Part shown: positions 9,030-17,686 of the stretch, piece after piece
Numbering within the stretch: the first letter of the stretch is position 1
Layout: every line of letters starts with the position of its first letter
From: Variovorax paradoxus
Lineage (GTDB): Bacteria; Pseudomonadota; Gammaproteobacteria; Burkholderiales; Burkholderiaceae_C
Length of the DNA: 64,000 nt
Direction: 5' to 3'
NCBI GenBank assembly: GCA_016806145.1
Contig: CP063166.1
Location: forward strand, 2,418,001-2,482,000
The notes under the pieces: generated by a model
What the model was told of the DNA's origin: nothing
What the model saw: only the letters and a program-made list of their open reading frames with translations
The model's database searches: none
Translations under genes and position numbers: made by a program

Positions 9030-9104
9030 CTATTTACGAAGGATCCACCAGACGGAGCCCGCCACCAGGATCAGGCTGCCGCCGAGTGCAGAGACGAGTT
9101 CCAT
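9030..9104 (-). CDS. Candidate 24-aa single-pass membrane peptide
   Basis: A 24-codon frame, MELVSALGGSLILVAGSVWW plus ILRK, starts at 9104. A good ribosome binding site (AAGGAAAG) stands about 7 bases upstream. The peptide is one hydrophobic helix with a basic C-terminal tail. It overlaps the 3' end of bfd in another frame and precedes tonB. I do not recognise it. The support is the binding site and the composition only, so it may be spurious. Confidence 0.4.
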   Translation of the reverse strand: MELVSALGGSLILVAGSVWWILRK

Positions 9105-9343
9105 GCTTTGCTTTCCTTGATGGAGTTGGCAAGCTGGATCGACTTCGGTTCCGATTCGCAGTGCAGGGCCGCGACCGGGTGCGAAGCGCTGCACTGCGCG
9201 ACGATATCGCGCGCACATCCTTCACATTGGCCACACTGGGTGGCCACGCCGAGTTCGAATTGCACTTCGTCGAAGGTCATCCCCGCGCGCACATGGCGTG
9301 CGATTTCGCGGTCGGAGACTCGGCGGCAAATGCAAACGATCAT
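9071..9343 (-). CDS. bfd: Bacterioferritin-associated ferredoxin
   Basis: This [2Fe-2S] protein donates electrons to bacterioferritin for iron release. The 90-aa product starts MIVCICRRVSDREIARHVRAG and carries the four cluster cysteines as C-x-C near the N-terminus and C-x2-C in ATQCGQCEGCARD. The domain fills about residues 1-55. The ~35-residue tail is longer than in most Bfd proteins and shares its DNA with a small membrane-peptide frame. A Fur-box-like element stands about 50 bases upstream. bfr itself lies 8.3 kb away in the same island. Confidence 0.92.
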   Translation of the reverse strand: MIVCICRRVSDREIARHVRAGMTFDEVQFELGVATQCGQCEGCARDIVAQCSASHPVAALHCESEPKSIQLANSIKESKAWNSSLHSAAA

Positions 9344-9390
9344 GGCTGTGAAAGCGGCAGTTTGGCTGGCTATTGGATGTAGTGATTATA

Positions 9391-9409
9391 AATAAGAATC
9401 CCTCGCATT
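9391..9409 (-). promoter_or_regulatory. Putative Fur box upstream of bfd
   Basis: The plus-strand sequence AATAAGAATCCCTCGCATT resembles betaproteobacterial Fur sites, with inverted half-sites around a three-base centre. It is located 48 bases before the bfd start and would also control the downstream tonB-exbB-exbD genes. Confidence 0.6.
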
Positions 9410-9473
9410 TGCAATAACTATCGTATTCGCCAGCGGCCGGCGTGACAGCTATTTGCTATGAGGGGGCCACCGC

Positions 9474-10154
9474 CTATATCTCCGACCAGAGCCGAAGCAG
9501 GTTGTGGTAGTGGCCGGTGAGGGCCACGGTTTCCTCGGATTCGCCCAGCCGGGCGCGCAGTTTCTGGATGTTCTGGTCCAGTTCGAACAGCATCGAGCGC
9601 TGCTGGTCGTTGCGCACCATGCTCTGGGCCCAGAAGAAGGCGCACACGCGCGCGCCCCGGGTCACCGGGTGCACGCGGTGCAGGCTGCTCGACGGATACA
9701 GGATCAGGTCGCCGGCCGGCAGCTTGACCTCGTGCGAGCCGTAGGTGTCGACCACCTCGAGCTCGCCGCCGTCGTAGTCGTCGGGGTCGCAGAGAAACAG
9801 CGTGCACGACAGGTCGGTGCGCAGCGGCTGCTCGCTGCCGGGCACGGCGCGCACCGCGCCATCGACGTGCAGGCCGTAGTGCTCGCCACCCTCGTAGCGG
9901 TTGAACAGCGGCGGCACGAAGCGCGCGGGCAGGGCGGCCGAGAAGAACAGCGGGTTGCGCGCCAGCGCGGCCAGCACGGTCTTGGCGAGCTCGCGCCCGA
10001 CCGGCGAATGCTCGGACAGCTGCCGGTTGCGCTTGACCTGCGCGCCCTGGTCGCCGACGGTCTCGCGCCCGTCGACCCACTGGGTGGCATCGAGCGTGGC
10101 GCGCATCCTGCGCACCTGGTCCGGGCTCAGCACTTCGGGCACATGCAGCATCAT
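9474..10154 (-). CDS. piuC: PKHD-type Fe(II)/2-oxoglutarate hydroxylase PiuC/YbiX
   Basis: The 226-aa product begins [17 protein letters not shown] and has the dioxygenase iron triad in [10 protein letters not shown] (His and Asp) and [15 protein letters not shown] (His), followed by the Arg that holds 2-oxoglutarate. Length and sequence pattern match E. coli YbiX and Pseudomonas PiuC. These genes sit beside catecholate receptor genes (fiu, piuA), as here: the receptor lies immediately upstream. A terminator hairpin between the two suggests partial readthrough or a separate promoter. The substrate of PiuC is not established. Confidence 0.92.
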   Translation of the reverse strand: MMLHVPEVLSPDQVRRMRATLDATQWVDGRETVGDQGAQVKRNRQLSEHSPVGRELAKTVLAALARNPLFFSAALPARFVPPLFNRYEGGEHYGLHVDGAVRAVPGSEQPLRTDLSCTLFLCDPDDYDGGELEVVDTYGSHEVKLPAGDLILYPSSSLHRVHPVTRGARVCAFFWAQSMVRNDQQRSMLFELDQNIQKLRARLGESEETVALTGHYHNLLRLWSEI

Positions 10155-10173
10155 CTTCGGGAACTCCGGAAGG

Positions 10174-10200
10174 AAAAAAGCCCCGGCGCGGGCCGGGGCT
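10174..10200 (-). terminator. Terminator between the siderophore receptor and piuC (reverse strand)
   Basis: The reverse strand reads AGCCCCGGCC, then a short loop, then CGCCGGGGCT and six T residues. It lies about 55 bases after the receptor stop and only about 20 bases before the piuC start. Confidence 0.85.
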
Positions 10201-10255
10201 CGAGTGTCGCACCGCGGCGCACCGGCCCTGGCCGGCGGCTCGCCGTGGCGAACGA

Positions 10256-12664
10256 TCAGAACGCGAAGTTCGCCGTGACCTTGAACGAGCGCGGCGTGCC
10301 CGGCGTGTAGCGGTAGCCCGACTTGTTGATGGCCGCCACGTAGTCCTTGTCGAACAGGTTGTAGACGTTGAGTTGCAGGTCGACGTTCTTGTTGATCCGG
10401 TAGGACGCCATGGCGTCGACCACCCAGTACGACTCGACGTAGGCCGGCGTACCGACCGCGCCGTCCGTGCCGCGGTACAGCTTGCCGTTGTAGCGCGCGC
10501 CGCCACCGATCGTCAGGCCGAACGGAAGCTGGTAGGTGGTCCACAGCGTGAAGGCGCGCTTCGGCGTGTAGGCCAGCGAGGTCGAGCCGTCGGCCAGCAC
10601 CGAGGGGCCGCTGAGCACGCGGGTGTTCATCGTCGTGAAGCCGGTGGTCACGCCCCAGTTGTCGGTGATCGCGCCCGACACGCCGAGCTCGATGCCTTGC
10701 ACGCGCTTCTTGCCGGTCTGGTAGTACTGCTGCGAGATCGAGTCCTGCACCACTTCGTTGCTGACGTCGGTGCGGTAGAGCGCGGCCGTCAGCGCGAGGC
10801 GCTTGTTGAGCACGTCCCACTTGGTGCCGAGTTCGTAGGTCTTGGCCTTCTGCGGCAGGAAGTCGGTGCGCGCGGCGCTGTTGCCGCTGCCGCCTGCGGC
10901 GAGCTGGAAGTTGGCGCCGCCCGGGGGCTGGGCCGCAGTGCCGTAGGCCGCGTAGACGCTGCTGTTCTCGGTCGGCTTGTAGACCAGGCCGATCTTGCCG
11001 GACCACAGGCTGTCCGAGAGCTTGAGGCGCGTCGGCGTGATGGTCGCGGTCTGCGGGTTGTTGCCGGTGCGTGCCAGGGTCAGCGCGGTCGCGTCGTAGT
11101 CGGTCGAGTAGTGGTCGTAGCGCAAGCCGCCGGTGAGCTGCCACTGTTCGTTGAACTTGATCGTGTCGAAGGCGAACAGGCCGATCGTGTCGGTGCTGCC
11201 GTCGGAGCCGGTGCCGTTGGGGAGCCGGTTGTAGCCGAGCACGTTGCGATCGGGCGCATACAGGTTGGCGGCGGGCCACGAGCCGGCCGGCGCGAAAGTG
11301 GTGCCGACGGTCGAATAGCCGGCCGCGTAGTAGTTGTTCGCGCGCTGCGTTTCGCGGATGAACTCGAGGCCGCCGTTGAAGGTGTGGCTGATGCTGCCGG
11401 TGTTGAACTTCGCCGAGACGCTGGTCTGGTTGGTGAAGATCGTGTTGGCCTGGTCCTTGTTGGTCGGCAGGTTGCGCGTGATCGTCCAGGTCGCGGGATT
11501 CGTCGGCACCACCGTGTTGATGAAGCCGGAGTTCACCGCGGGCAGCTGGCCGACGCCGGCCGTCGACGCGGTGAGGCCGCCGCCCATGAACGCGGTCAGC
11601 ATGTAGTCCTGCTGCGTCTTCGCGTAGCGGGTGGTGTTGCGGATCGTGATGTCGGGCGTGAGGTCGTGTTCGACGCGCGCGGTGAACATGTCGGTGGTGA
11701 CATGGTCGAAGTCCGAGCTGGTGCCGTAGAAGTTGCTCGAGTCGACGCGCTGCGCGTAGTTCAGGTAGGTGCGGCGGGCGAGGCCGCTGCGGATGGCCGT
11801 CGCATCAGGCGTCGAGTAGCCCGGCAGCCCGATCGTCGGCACGCCGCCATCGGGCACGTTGTTCTGCTTGACGTGCACGTAATCGAGGTACACGCGCGTC
11901 GGGCTGTTCAGGCCGAAGGCCAGCGAGGGCGCGATCGACCAGCGCTTGTTCTTCACGAAATCGCGGCCGGCCACGCCGGCGTCCTCGGCCACGGCGTTCA
12001 GGCGGAAGGCCGCGCCGATGCCGTTCTCGCCGCTCAACGACTTGTTCCAGTCGATGCTGCCGCGCTTGAAGTCGGCGCTGCCGAAACCCAGCGAGCCCGT
12101 GAAGCTGTCGTCGAGCTTGGGCTTCTTGGTCACGAGGTTGATGTAGCCGGTGGGCGAGGTGCGGCCCACGTCGGTGCCCGAGGGGCCCTTCACGACTTCG
12201 ACCTGGTCGATGTTGAAGGTGTCGCGCGAGATCGAGCCGAGGTCGCGGATGCCGTCGACGAAGATCGCGCTCGAGCTGTCGAAGCCGCGCATGAACACCG
12301 CGTCGCCCGTGTTGGTGTTGCCGTTCTCCCCGAGGAAGAAGGTGCCCACGCCGGGGGTGTTGCGCAGTGCTTCGGTCAGCGTGGTGGCGCCCTGGTCGCG
12401 CAGCACCTGCTCCTTGATCACCTGCACGGTCTGCGGCGTGTTCACCAGCGGCGCCGTGAACTTGGTGTTGGCCGAGTTGTCGGCCTTGAAGTCGGAGGCG
12501 ACCGAGCCCTCGACGCGGATCTCGGGCAGCACGCGCGAAGGCTGCTGCTGCTGGGCGAAGGCGGGGGCGGAGAGGGCGATCAGCGTGGCGGCTGCGGCGC
12601 CCGAGACCTGGGGAACGGCGCGCGCGACAGCGTGCTTCCGGCTCTTGATATAGGAGTTGGCCAT
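10256..12664 (-). CDS. fiu: TonB-dependent catecholate siderophore receptor, Fiu-like
   Basis: The 802-aa outer-membrane receptor has a signal peptide (cleavage after APAFAQ), then a short basic/polar stretch and the plug domain ([69 protein letters not shown]), and a 22-strand barrel ending in Phe (VTANFAF). The strand pattern and neighbouring piuC suggest the Fiu/PiuA group that imports ferric catecholates such as DHB-type compounds; the ligand is inferred. A Fur-box-like site lies about 130 bases upstream. Confidence 0.88.
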   Translation of the reverse strand: MANSYIKSRKHAVARAVPQVSGAAAATLIALSAPAFAQQQQPSRVLPEIRVEGSVASDFKADNSANTKFTAPLVNTPQTVQVIKEQVLRDQGATTLTEALRNTPGVGTFFLGENGNTNTGDAVFMRGFDSSSAIFVDGIRDLGSISRDTFNIDQVEVVKGPSGTDVGRTSPTGYINLVTKKPKLDDSFTGSLGFGSADFKRGSIDWNKSLSGENGIGAAFRLNAVAEDAGVAGRDFVKNKRWSIAPSLAFGLNSPTRVYLDYVHVKQNNVPDGGVPTIGLPGYSTPDATAIRSGLARRTYLNYAQRVDSSNFYGTSSDFDHVTTDMFTARVEHDLTPDITIRNTTRYAKTQQDYMLTAFMGGGLTASTAGVGQLPAVNSGFINTVVPTNPATWTITRNLPTNKDQANTIFTNQTSVSAKFNTGSISHTFNGGLEFIRETQRANNYYAAGYSTVGTTFAPAGSWPAANLYAPDRNVLGYNRLPNGTGSDGSTDTIGLFAFDTIKFNEQWQLTGGLRYDHYSTDYDATALTLARTGNNPQTATITPTRLKLSDSLWSGKIGLVYKPTENSSVYAAYGTAAQPPGGANFQLAAGGSGNSAARTDFLPQKAKTYELGTKWDVLNKRLALTAALYRTDVSNEVVQDSISQQYYQTGKKRVQGIELGVSGAITDNWGVTTGFTTMNTRVLSGPSVLADGSTSLAYTPKRAFTLWTTYQLPFGLTIGGGARYNGKLYRGTDGAVGTPAYVESYWVVDAMASYRINKNVDLQLNVYNLFDKDYVAAINKSGYRYTPGTPRSFKVTANFAF

Positions 12665-12792
12665 GAAGGTTCTCGAAAATGAAAAAACGGCCCTGAGAAC
12701 TCGACTGGCGATGCCCTGCGCGTGTGCCGTAGAGGCACCGGGGGCTGGCTGGGTGAGTTGACCTGCGGAAGGGCGAAGGTAAAAACCGTATC

Positions 12793-12811
12793 AAATGATA
12801 ATGTTTATCAA
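12793..12811 (-). promoter_or_regulatory. Putative Fur box upstream of the Fiu-like receptor
   Basis: The core AAATGATAATGTTTATCAA matches the Fur consensus well. It is framed by CCGTAT (12786-12791) and ATACGG (12811-12816), which makes a larger imperfect palindrome. It lies in the 298-base gap between the receptor start and the flavoprotein stop, where no gene is visible. Confidence 0.75.
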
Positions 12812-12962
12812 TACGGGTCTTAGAACTTATGCCCGCAGGCGCTTTGTAAAGTAGATACTTTGTTGCACTGAAGCAACTCGCATGCTGGGGGAATTGTTGA
12901 CGGCGCGCAGATGCTGGTGGGCGTCGCCCTCCAGTGCCACGCAGGCCGGTGGCTTCCGTGCC

Positions 12963-14324
12963 TCAGTACACGTCGCGCCTGTAGCGCCCCGAGCCGACCA
13001 GCTCGGCCCACAGCGCCTCGCCCGCGACCTGCCGCAGCGCTGCATCGACGCCCGCTGCCATCCCCTGCAGGCTGCCGCACACGTACACCGCCGCGCCGCG
13101 CGCAAGCCAGTCGCGCAGCGCATCGGCGCGCTGCAGCAGCCGGTGCTGCACGTAGAGCCGTTCGGCCTGGTCGCGCGAGAACACCATGTCGAGCTCCGCC
13201 AGCGCGCCCTCGCGCTGCCAGGCCTCGATCTCGTCGCGGCAGAGGAAGTCGTGCGCCGCATGGCGCTCGCCGAACACCAGCCAGTTCTCGTACCGGCCCG
13301 CCGCGACGCGCGCGCGCAGATGGGCGCGCAGGCCGGCCAGGCCCGTGCCGTTGCCGATCAGGATCAGCGGACGCGAGGCGTTGCCCTCGAGGCGAAAGCC
13401 GCGGTGCGGGCGCAGTCGCAGCGCCACCGTGTCGCCGATGGCCAAGGTCGAGGTCAGGTGGCCCGAGGCCATGCCCAAGGTGCCGTCGGGATGCTGTTCC
13501 TGCCGCACCAGCAGCTGCAGTTCGCCGTCGGTGGGCAGCGAGGCGATCGAGTAGTCGCGCGGCCGTGCCGGATCGCTCGCGACCGCCATCTGCACCAGAT
13601 CGCCCGAGTCCCAGGCCGGCATCGCGCCGGCCTGCGGCACCAGGCCGAGCAGGAACACCGGCGCGCCCGCGCTGCCGGGGTTGAGCAGGTTGCGATGCGC
13701 GAGGCGCCATGGAACGAAGGCGCTGCTTTCTTGCTCGTCAGGCGCGACCTCGGCATCGCCCCACTGGGCATGCCACGCGGCCAGCGCCTCGGGATCGCCG
13801 TTGTCGACCTCGACGCGCGCGAAGGAGGGCGTCGCGCCCCGGACTTGCAGCCAGTCGTCGAGCTGGCGCCCGAAGCCGCAGAAGTTCGCGTACTGGCGGT
13901 CGCCCAGGGCCAGCACCGCATAGCGCAGCGCGGACAGGTCGGGCTGTTCGGCCATTGCCTTTTCGGCGAACAGGCTGGCGCCGTCGGGCGCGTCGCCTTC
14001 GCCGTAGGTGCTGGCCACGAAGACGGCCTGCCGCGCGTCGCGCAAGGTGGCGGCGTCGAGGGCGTTGAGTTCCATCACGCGCACCGGCGTACCGGCCGCG
14101 CGCAGGCGGCGCGCGGTCTGCCAGGCGATGGCTTCGGCCTGGCCGGTCTGGCTGGCGAACAGCACCAGCGTCGATGGCACCGTGCCGTCGCCCGCCAGCG
14201 CCTGCGCGGCGCGCGCGGTGGCCGCGACGGCGCGGCGCTCGCGCGTGTAGATCGCCAGGCACATCGCGCCGTAGGCGGCCACGGTGGAGCCCGCGGCCAG
14301 CGCGCGCAGCAGCGTGTCGTTCAT
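12963..14324 (-). CDS. Flavodoxin-FAD/NADPH reductase (CysJ-like diflavin flavoprotein)
   Basis: The 453-aa product has an N-terminal membrane-like segment (LLRALAAGSTVAAYGAMCLA), a flavodoxin domain (FASQTGQAEAIAWQTA; STYGEGDAPDGASLF; GDRQYANFCGFG), an FAD domain with RDYSIASLP, and an NADPH domain (LIGNGTGLAGL; VYVCGSLQGMA) ending RRDVY. It resembles CysJ but is anchored at the membrane and sits in an operon with PepSY, DUF2271, DUF4198 and ApbE genes, not with cysI. I infer that it passes NADPH electrons to the membrane PepSY protein. Its start overlaps the apbE stop by four bases (ATGA). Confidence 0.88.
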   Translation of the reverse strand: MNDTLLRALAAGSTVAAYGAMCLAIYTRERRAVAATARAAQALAGDGTVPSTLVLFASQTGQAEAIAWQTARRLRAAGTPVRVMELNALDAATLRDARQAVFVASTYGEGDAPDGASLFAEKAMAEQPDLSALRYAVLALGDRQYANFCGFGRQLDDWLQVRGATPSFARVEVDNGDPEALAAWHAQWGDAEVAPDEQESSAFVPWRLAHRNLLNPGSAGAPVFLLGLVPQAGAMPAWDSGDLVQMAVASDPARPRDYSIASLPTDGELQLLVRQEQHPDGTLGMASGHLTSTLAIGDTVALRLRPHRGFRLEGNASRPLILIGNGTGLAGLRAHLRARVAAGRYENWLVFGERHAAHDFLCRDEIEAWQREGALAELDMVFSRDQAERLYVQHRLLQRADALRDWLARGAAVYVCGSLQGMAAGVDAALRQVAGEALWAELVGSGRYRRDVY

Positions 14325-15349
14325 GCGGCGGCGGTCCGTTCGGTCCAGGCCGGGGTCGCGCGCGGGCTCGGCGGTCCGTCGCCCTGTGCCGCATGCGCGA
14401 CGAACAGCGCCGCGATGTCGCGCGCCTCGGCGAAGGCGAAGCCTTCCTCGGGACCGAGCACCGTCAGCACGGTGGCCAACGCATCGGCGTGCATGCACTG
14501 CGCATGCAGCACCGTGACGCTCGCGAGCCCGGCTGGCACGGGTTCGCCGCTGCGCGGATCGATGGTGTGCGACCAGCGGCGGCCTGCGTGCTCGCGCTGG
14601 TGCCAGCGGTCGCCGGAGGTGGCGATCGCGAGGCCGTCGAGCGCCACGTGCACCGGCGCGGGCAGTTCGCCGTCGACCTGCACGCGCCATGGCTGTCCGT
14701 CGGGGCGGCGGCCCACGCCGCGCAGTTCGCCGCCGATCTCGAACAGGAAGTTCTCGAGGCCCAGCGCCTGCAGGGCCTCGACGCCGTGATCGACCGCGAA
14801 GCCCTTGGCGATGCCCGACAGGTCGAGCGCGAAGCCGCCGGGCTGGGTCAGCGTGGCCGTTGCGTCATCGGCCATGGCGAAGGCGAGCTTTCGCCAGCCC
14901 GTGCGCTCGCGTGCCGCTTCAAGGGCGTCCGTGTCGATGGGGCCATCGTGCGCATCGGGGCCGAAACCCCAACTGGCGACCAGTGCGCCGACCGTCGGAT
15001 CGATCGCGCCGCCGCTGTCCTCGGCCCATTGCAGCGCGCAGGCCATCACGCGCGCGAACTCGGCCGACAGCGTGTGCCGCGTGCCCGCCGGCGCCCGGTT
15101 GAAGCGCGAGATCTCGGCGTCGGCCTCCCAGTGGCTCATCTGCACGATCACGCGCGCGAGCGCCGATTCGACCGCCTCGCGCACGTCGGCCAGCGGCCGC
15201 ATGCCGGGGTTGTCGAAGCGCAGCGACCAGGTCGTGCCCATGGTCCGGCCGGCCAGCTGATGCAGGCGGGCCGGATCGGCGCGGCGCGGCACCGCCGCGT
15301 TGGCGTAGCCGTCGTGCCAGGAACTGCGGGAGGCGAAAGAAATGCCCAA
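14321..15349 (-). CDS. apbE: FAD:protein FMN transferase ApbE
   Basis: ApbE attaches FMN covalently to Thr or Ser residues of exported redox proteins, using FAD and Mg2+. The 342-aa product shows the family blocks AGRTMGTTWSLRFDNPG, EISRFNRAPAGT, GGFALDLSGIAKGFAVD, SGDRWHQREHAGRRWSHTIDPRSGEPV and a late HADALATVLTVLG. No obvious lipobox is seen. The likely substrate is the DUF2271 protein two genes upstream, which has a matching acceptor motif. It overlaps the reductase start by four bases and follows the DUF4198 gene by 26 bases. Confidence 0.93.
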   Translation of the reverse strand: MGISFASRSSWHDGYANAAVPRRADPARLHQLAGRTMGTTWSLRFDNPGMRPLADVREAVESALARVIVQMSHWEADAEISRFNRAPAGTRHTLSAEFARVMACALQWAEDSGGAIDPTVGALVASWGFGPDAHDGPIDTDALEAARERTGWRKLAFAMADDATATLTQPGGFALDLSGIAKGFAVDHGVEALQALGLENFLFEIGGELRGVGRRPDGQPWRVQVDGELPAPVHVALDGLAIATSGDRWHQREHAGRRWSHTIDPRSGEPVPAGLASVTVLHAQCMHADALATVLTVLGPEEGFAFAEARDIAALFVAHAAQGDGPPSPRATPAWTERTAAA

Positions 15350-15375
15350 GGCGCTGCGCGAAACGTCGCTCGGGA

Positions 15376-16185
15376 TCAGGGCATCACTTCGAGCGTGGCC
15401 GCATAGCTCAGGCGGCGCTCCTTGGCGTTCGGCACGGTGGTCTTGTTGTCGCGCGTGGACACGTCGAGCCAGTACATGCCGGCGCTCGGCCAGGTCACGC
15501 TGAACTGGCCCTTGTCGTCGGTCTTGACCTTGAACTCCTCGAGCTTGTCGCGGTACTGCGTGTTGCCCGCGGTCACCGTGACCTCGAGGTCCTTGGCGGG
15601 CTGGCCGTCCAGGTGCAGCGTGAAGCTGGCCTTCTCGCCCTTGGCGAGGTCGGTCGGGCTGCCGGTGGAGATCAGCTCCAGGCCCTGGCCGATCGGCTTG
15701 AGCGCCGAGGGCTTGCCGACGGTGACGAAGGTCTCGATGCGGCCCGAGGACTGGGTGATGGTCACGTCCTGCGCATCGGCCGGGATCTCCTTGGCGATGG
15801 TCTCGGGCGTGCCGCGCGCGCGCTTGTTCTGGCCGGTGGCCTTGTCCTTCCAGCTCGCGAAGGCGCCGCCGTTGATCACGGCGATGCGGTAGGTGCCGGC
15901 CTGCGCAACCGGCACGTCGAACACGTTGCGCTGCTTGAGCTTGGCCTCGCTCTCGGGCTTGACGGCGCTGCCGTCGGGCGCGGTGATCTGCAGGCCTTCG
16001 AGGCGCAGCGGCGCATGGTTGGCGACGAACAGGTCGTTCGACACCGCGGCGTCGACGCTGACCGTGTCGGCCTTCGAGAACACGGTGCCCGAGGGCAGCA
16101 GCCAGGCGTTGTGCGCCTGGGACAGCGGGGCGATGGCGACGAAGGCGGCGGCAATGGCGGCGGCGCGCAGGCGGAGGATGTTCAT
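15376..16185 (-). CDS. Periplasmic DUF4198 protein
   Basis: The 269-aa product has a signal peptide (MNILRLRAAAIAAAFVAIAP, cleavage after SQA), so the mature protein begins with His (HNAWLLPSGTV), as is usual in DUF4198 (PF10670), where the N-terminal histidine is a candidate metal ligand. The C-terminal half looks like an Ig/CNA-B-type beta domain (SFTLHLDGQPAKDLEVTVTA, GMYWLDVSTRD). It lies between the DUF2271 and apbE genes in the same operon. Its likely role is metal or siderophore handling in the periplasm; this is an inference. Confidence 0.85.
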   Translation of the reverse strand: MNILRLRAAAIAAAFVAIAPLSQAHNAWLLPSGTVFSKADTVSVDAAVSNDLFVANHAPLRLEGLQITAPDGSAVKPESEAKLKQRNVFDVPVAQAGTYRIAVINGGAFASWKDKATGQNKRARGTPETIAKEIPADAQDVTITQSSGRIETFVTVGKPSALKPIGQGLELISTGSPTDLAKGEKASFTLHLDGQPAKDLEVTVTAGNTQYRDKLEEFKVKTDDKGQFSVTWPSAGMYWLDVSTRDNKTTVPNAKERRLSYAATLEVMP

Positions 16186-16232
16186 GGCGATTCCTTGAAG
16201 GTGAGCGGCGAAGGTGCGGGGCGGTGTGGCGG

Positions 16233-16766
16233 TCAGGGCTTGAGCTCGAGCTTGATCTCGCCCAGTTCTTCCTTGCCCGAAGCGGTCGGCTGCGAGGCGC
16301 TGGTCGGTGGCCACTGGAACGGGATGCTCACGACCTCGCGGCCGCCGACTTCGCGCGCGGCTTCCACCACCAGCTTGTAGCTGCCCGGCGCCAGTTGCGG
16401 CATCGGCGCGCTGCCGTCGGTGAAGCTCAGCTGGTGCTTGCCCGCGGGCTTGGTCGCGCCGGTCACGCCGTCGATCGGCACCGACAGGTCGCGGCCGCCG
16501 CGGCGCCACCACTGGCGCATGTCCTTGAGCCACTTGGTGCCTTCGCCCTCGGGGTTGTTGGTCTTGGTGCGCACGTCGTACCAGACCGCCAGCGTGCCGG
16601 CCACGGTGTTGTCGGCGCGCTCGATCCAGGTCGCGATGTAGGGGCGGTGGTATTCCGACACGTTGAGGCGCGGCACCTCGATGTTGACGCCGAGGCTGGC
16701 CGAGAAGGCCGGGGCGGCGAAGAGCGCCGACATGGCGAGCGGTGCGAGCGAGTAGCGGATGTGCAC
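16233..16766 (-). CDS. DUF2271 periplasmic protein with ApbE flavinylation motif
   Basis: The 177-aa product (start GTG 16766; ATG-type alternatives give non-signal N-termini) has a signal peptide (MHIRYSLAPLAMSALFAAPA, cleavage after AFSA) and the DUF2271 domain. At residues 99-105 it reads DGVTGAT, which fits the D-x-x-[ST]-G-A-[TS] motif that ApbE modifies with FMN, so Thr105 is the predicted acceptor. The gene lies between pepSY and DUF4198 in the operon with apbE. I infer a periplasmic flavoprotein that receives electrons from the PepSY protein. Confidence 0.88.
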   Translation of the reverse strand: MHIRYSLAPLAMSALFAAPAFSASLGVNIEVPRLNVSEYHRPYIATWIERADNTVAGTLAVWYDVRTKTNNPEGEGTKWLKDMRQWWRRGGRDLSVPIDGVTGATKPAGKHQLSFTDGSAPMPQLAPGSYKLVVEAAREVGGREVVSIPFQWPPTSASQPTASGKEELGEIKLELKP

Positions 16767-16804
16767 GGGAGGAACCTCTTTCTTCGAAGCGGACGGAACG
16801 AGAG

Positions 16805-17458
16805 TCAATGAATGAAAAGCAGCGCGAGCAGCACCGGCACCACCAGCCCCATGCCGACCATCGGCCAGGTGAAGGGACGGTTGCCCGCGTGCATCTTGAG
16901 GATGAACAGGCCGGTGATCGAGAACACCAGCGCGGCACCCGCGAAGATGTCGATGAACCAGCTCCAGGCGGTGCCGGTGTTGCGGCCCTTGTGCAGGTCG
17001 TTGAAGTAGGAGAGCCAGCCGCGGTCGGTGCGCTCGTATTCGGCCTCGCCGTCGGCCAGGCTCAGGCGCAGCCAGGCGTCGCCGCCGGGGCGGGGCAGCG
17101 ACAGGTAGATCTCGTCGTCCGACCATTCGGCCTCGCGGCCGGCGGTGTCGATGTCCCAGCGCTGGCGCACCCAGGACTGGAGTTCGGCGGGCAGCGCGGC
17201 CTTGCCCTTGATCGCCTTGTTCGACTTGACCTCGGCCATGGCCGCTTCGAGGCGGGCGCGCAGCGCCTCGTCGATCGTCGCGTGCAGCCGCGTGACCTGC
17301 GGCTTGCCCTCGATCTGTCCCGCGTGGTTGAGCGTGAAGCCGGTGACGCTGAACAGCACCATGCCGATCAGGCAGATGGCGGAGCTGACCCAGTGCCATT
17401 CGTGCAGGGTTTTGAGCCAGTAGGCACGGCGGCGGTTGTCGGGAGAGGCGGCATTCAT
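16805..17458 (-). CDS. PepSY-associated transmembrane protein
   Basis: The 217-aa inner-membrane protein has a first helix at about 23-45 (WVSSAICLIGMVLFSVTGFT), a periplasmic PepSY-like part with conserved LNHAG and GDAWLRLSLADGEAEYER motifs, and two C-terminal helices (IDIFAGAALVFSITGLFILK and MVGMGLVVPVLLALLFI). PF16357-type proteins of this kind are proposed transmembrane electron carriers. It is the first gene of the flavin operon. No Shine-Dalgarno is obvious, and a TAAAAT box lies just 12 bases upstream of the start, which could mean a very short leader. Confidence 0.87.
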   Translation of the reverse strand: MNAASPDNRRRAYWLKTLHEWHWVSSAICLIGMVLFSVTGFTLNHAGQIEGKPQVTRLHATIDEALRARLEAAMAEVKSNKAIKGKAALPAELQSWVRQRWDIDTAGREAEWSDDEIYLSLPRPGGDAWLRLSLADGEAEYERTDRGWLSYFNDLHKGRNTGTAWSWFIDIFAGAALVFSITGLFILKMHAGNRPFTWPMVGMGLVVPVLLALLFIH

Positions 17459-17482
17459 TGGCGGCCGGCATTTTAGGCGCGC

Positions 17483-17501
17483 AAATGAGAATTGATTTCG
17501 T
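17483..17501 (-). promoter_or_regulatory. Weak Fur-box-like site upstream of the PepSY operon
   Basis: The plus strand reads AAATGAGAATTGATTTCGT. One half-site (TGAGAAT) is good and the other is poor. It lies about 25 bases upstream of the PepSY start and next to the TAAAAT box (17470-17475 on the reverse strand). Confidence 0.45.
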
Positions 17502-17569
17502 TTGGCAATCGGGGACGACCCGTGCCGAGGGTATCGATCCGGCCGGATCGAAGGTAAATCCTTCGTCTT

Positions 17570-17590
17570 ATGCTATCAATTAAATAGCAT
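17570..17590. repeat. Small inverted repeat ATGCTAT-N7-ATAGCAT
   Basis: Seven-base arms surround CAATTAA. It lies between the PepSY operon and the bfr terminator. Shorter related GCTAT/ATAGC pairs occur near 9448-9459 and 44888-44904, so it may belong to a dispersed AT-rich intergenic motif. Confidence 0.5.
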
Positions 17591-17621
17591 GTGAAGTTTG
17601 GTAAAGCGAAAACGCCGGGCC

Positions 17622-17646
17622 AAAAAAAGCGGGACCGAAGTCCCGC
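17622..17646 (-). terminator. Terminator of bfr (reverse strand)
   Basis: The reverse strand gives GCGGGAC-TTCG-GTCCCGC followed by seven T residues, a textbook tetraloop terminator about 40 bases after the bfr stop. Confidence 0.93.
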
Positions 17647-17686
17647 AGTTGTTCATGGCGTGCCGTGTGGCTTGCGAGGGCGAGGC

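Noticed and set aside
10373..12682. 769-codon plus-strand frame opposite the catecholate receptor
   Set aside because: It lacks any recognisable domain and starts in the middle of the receptor; the receptor is well supported on the other strand.
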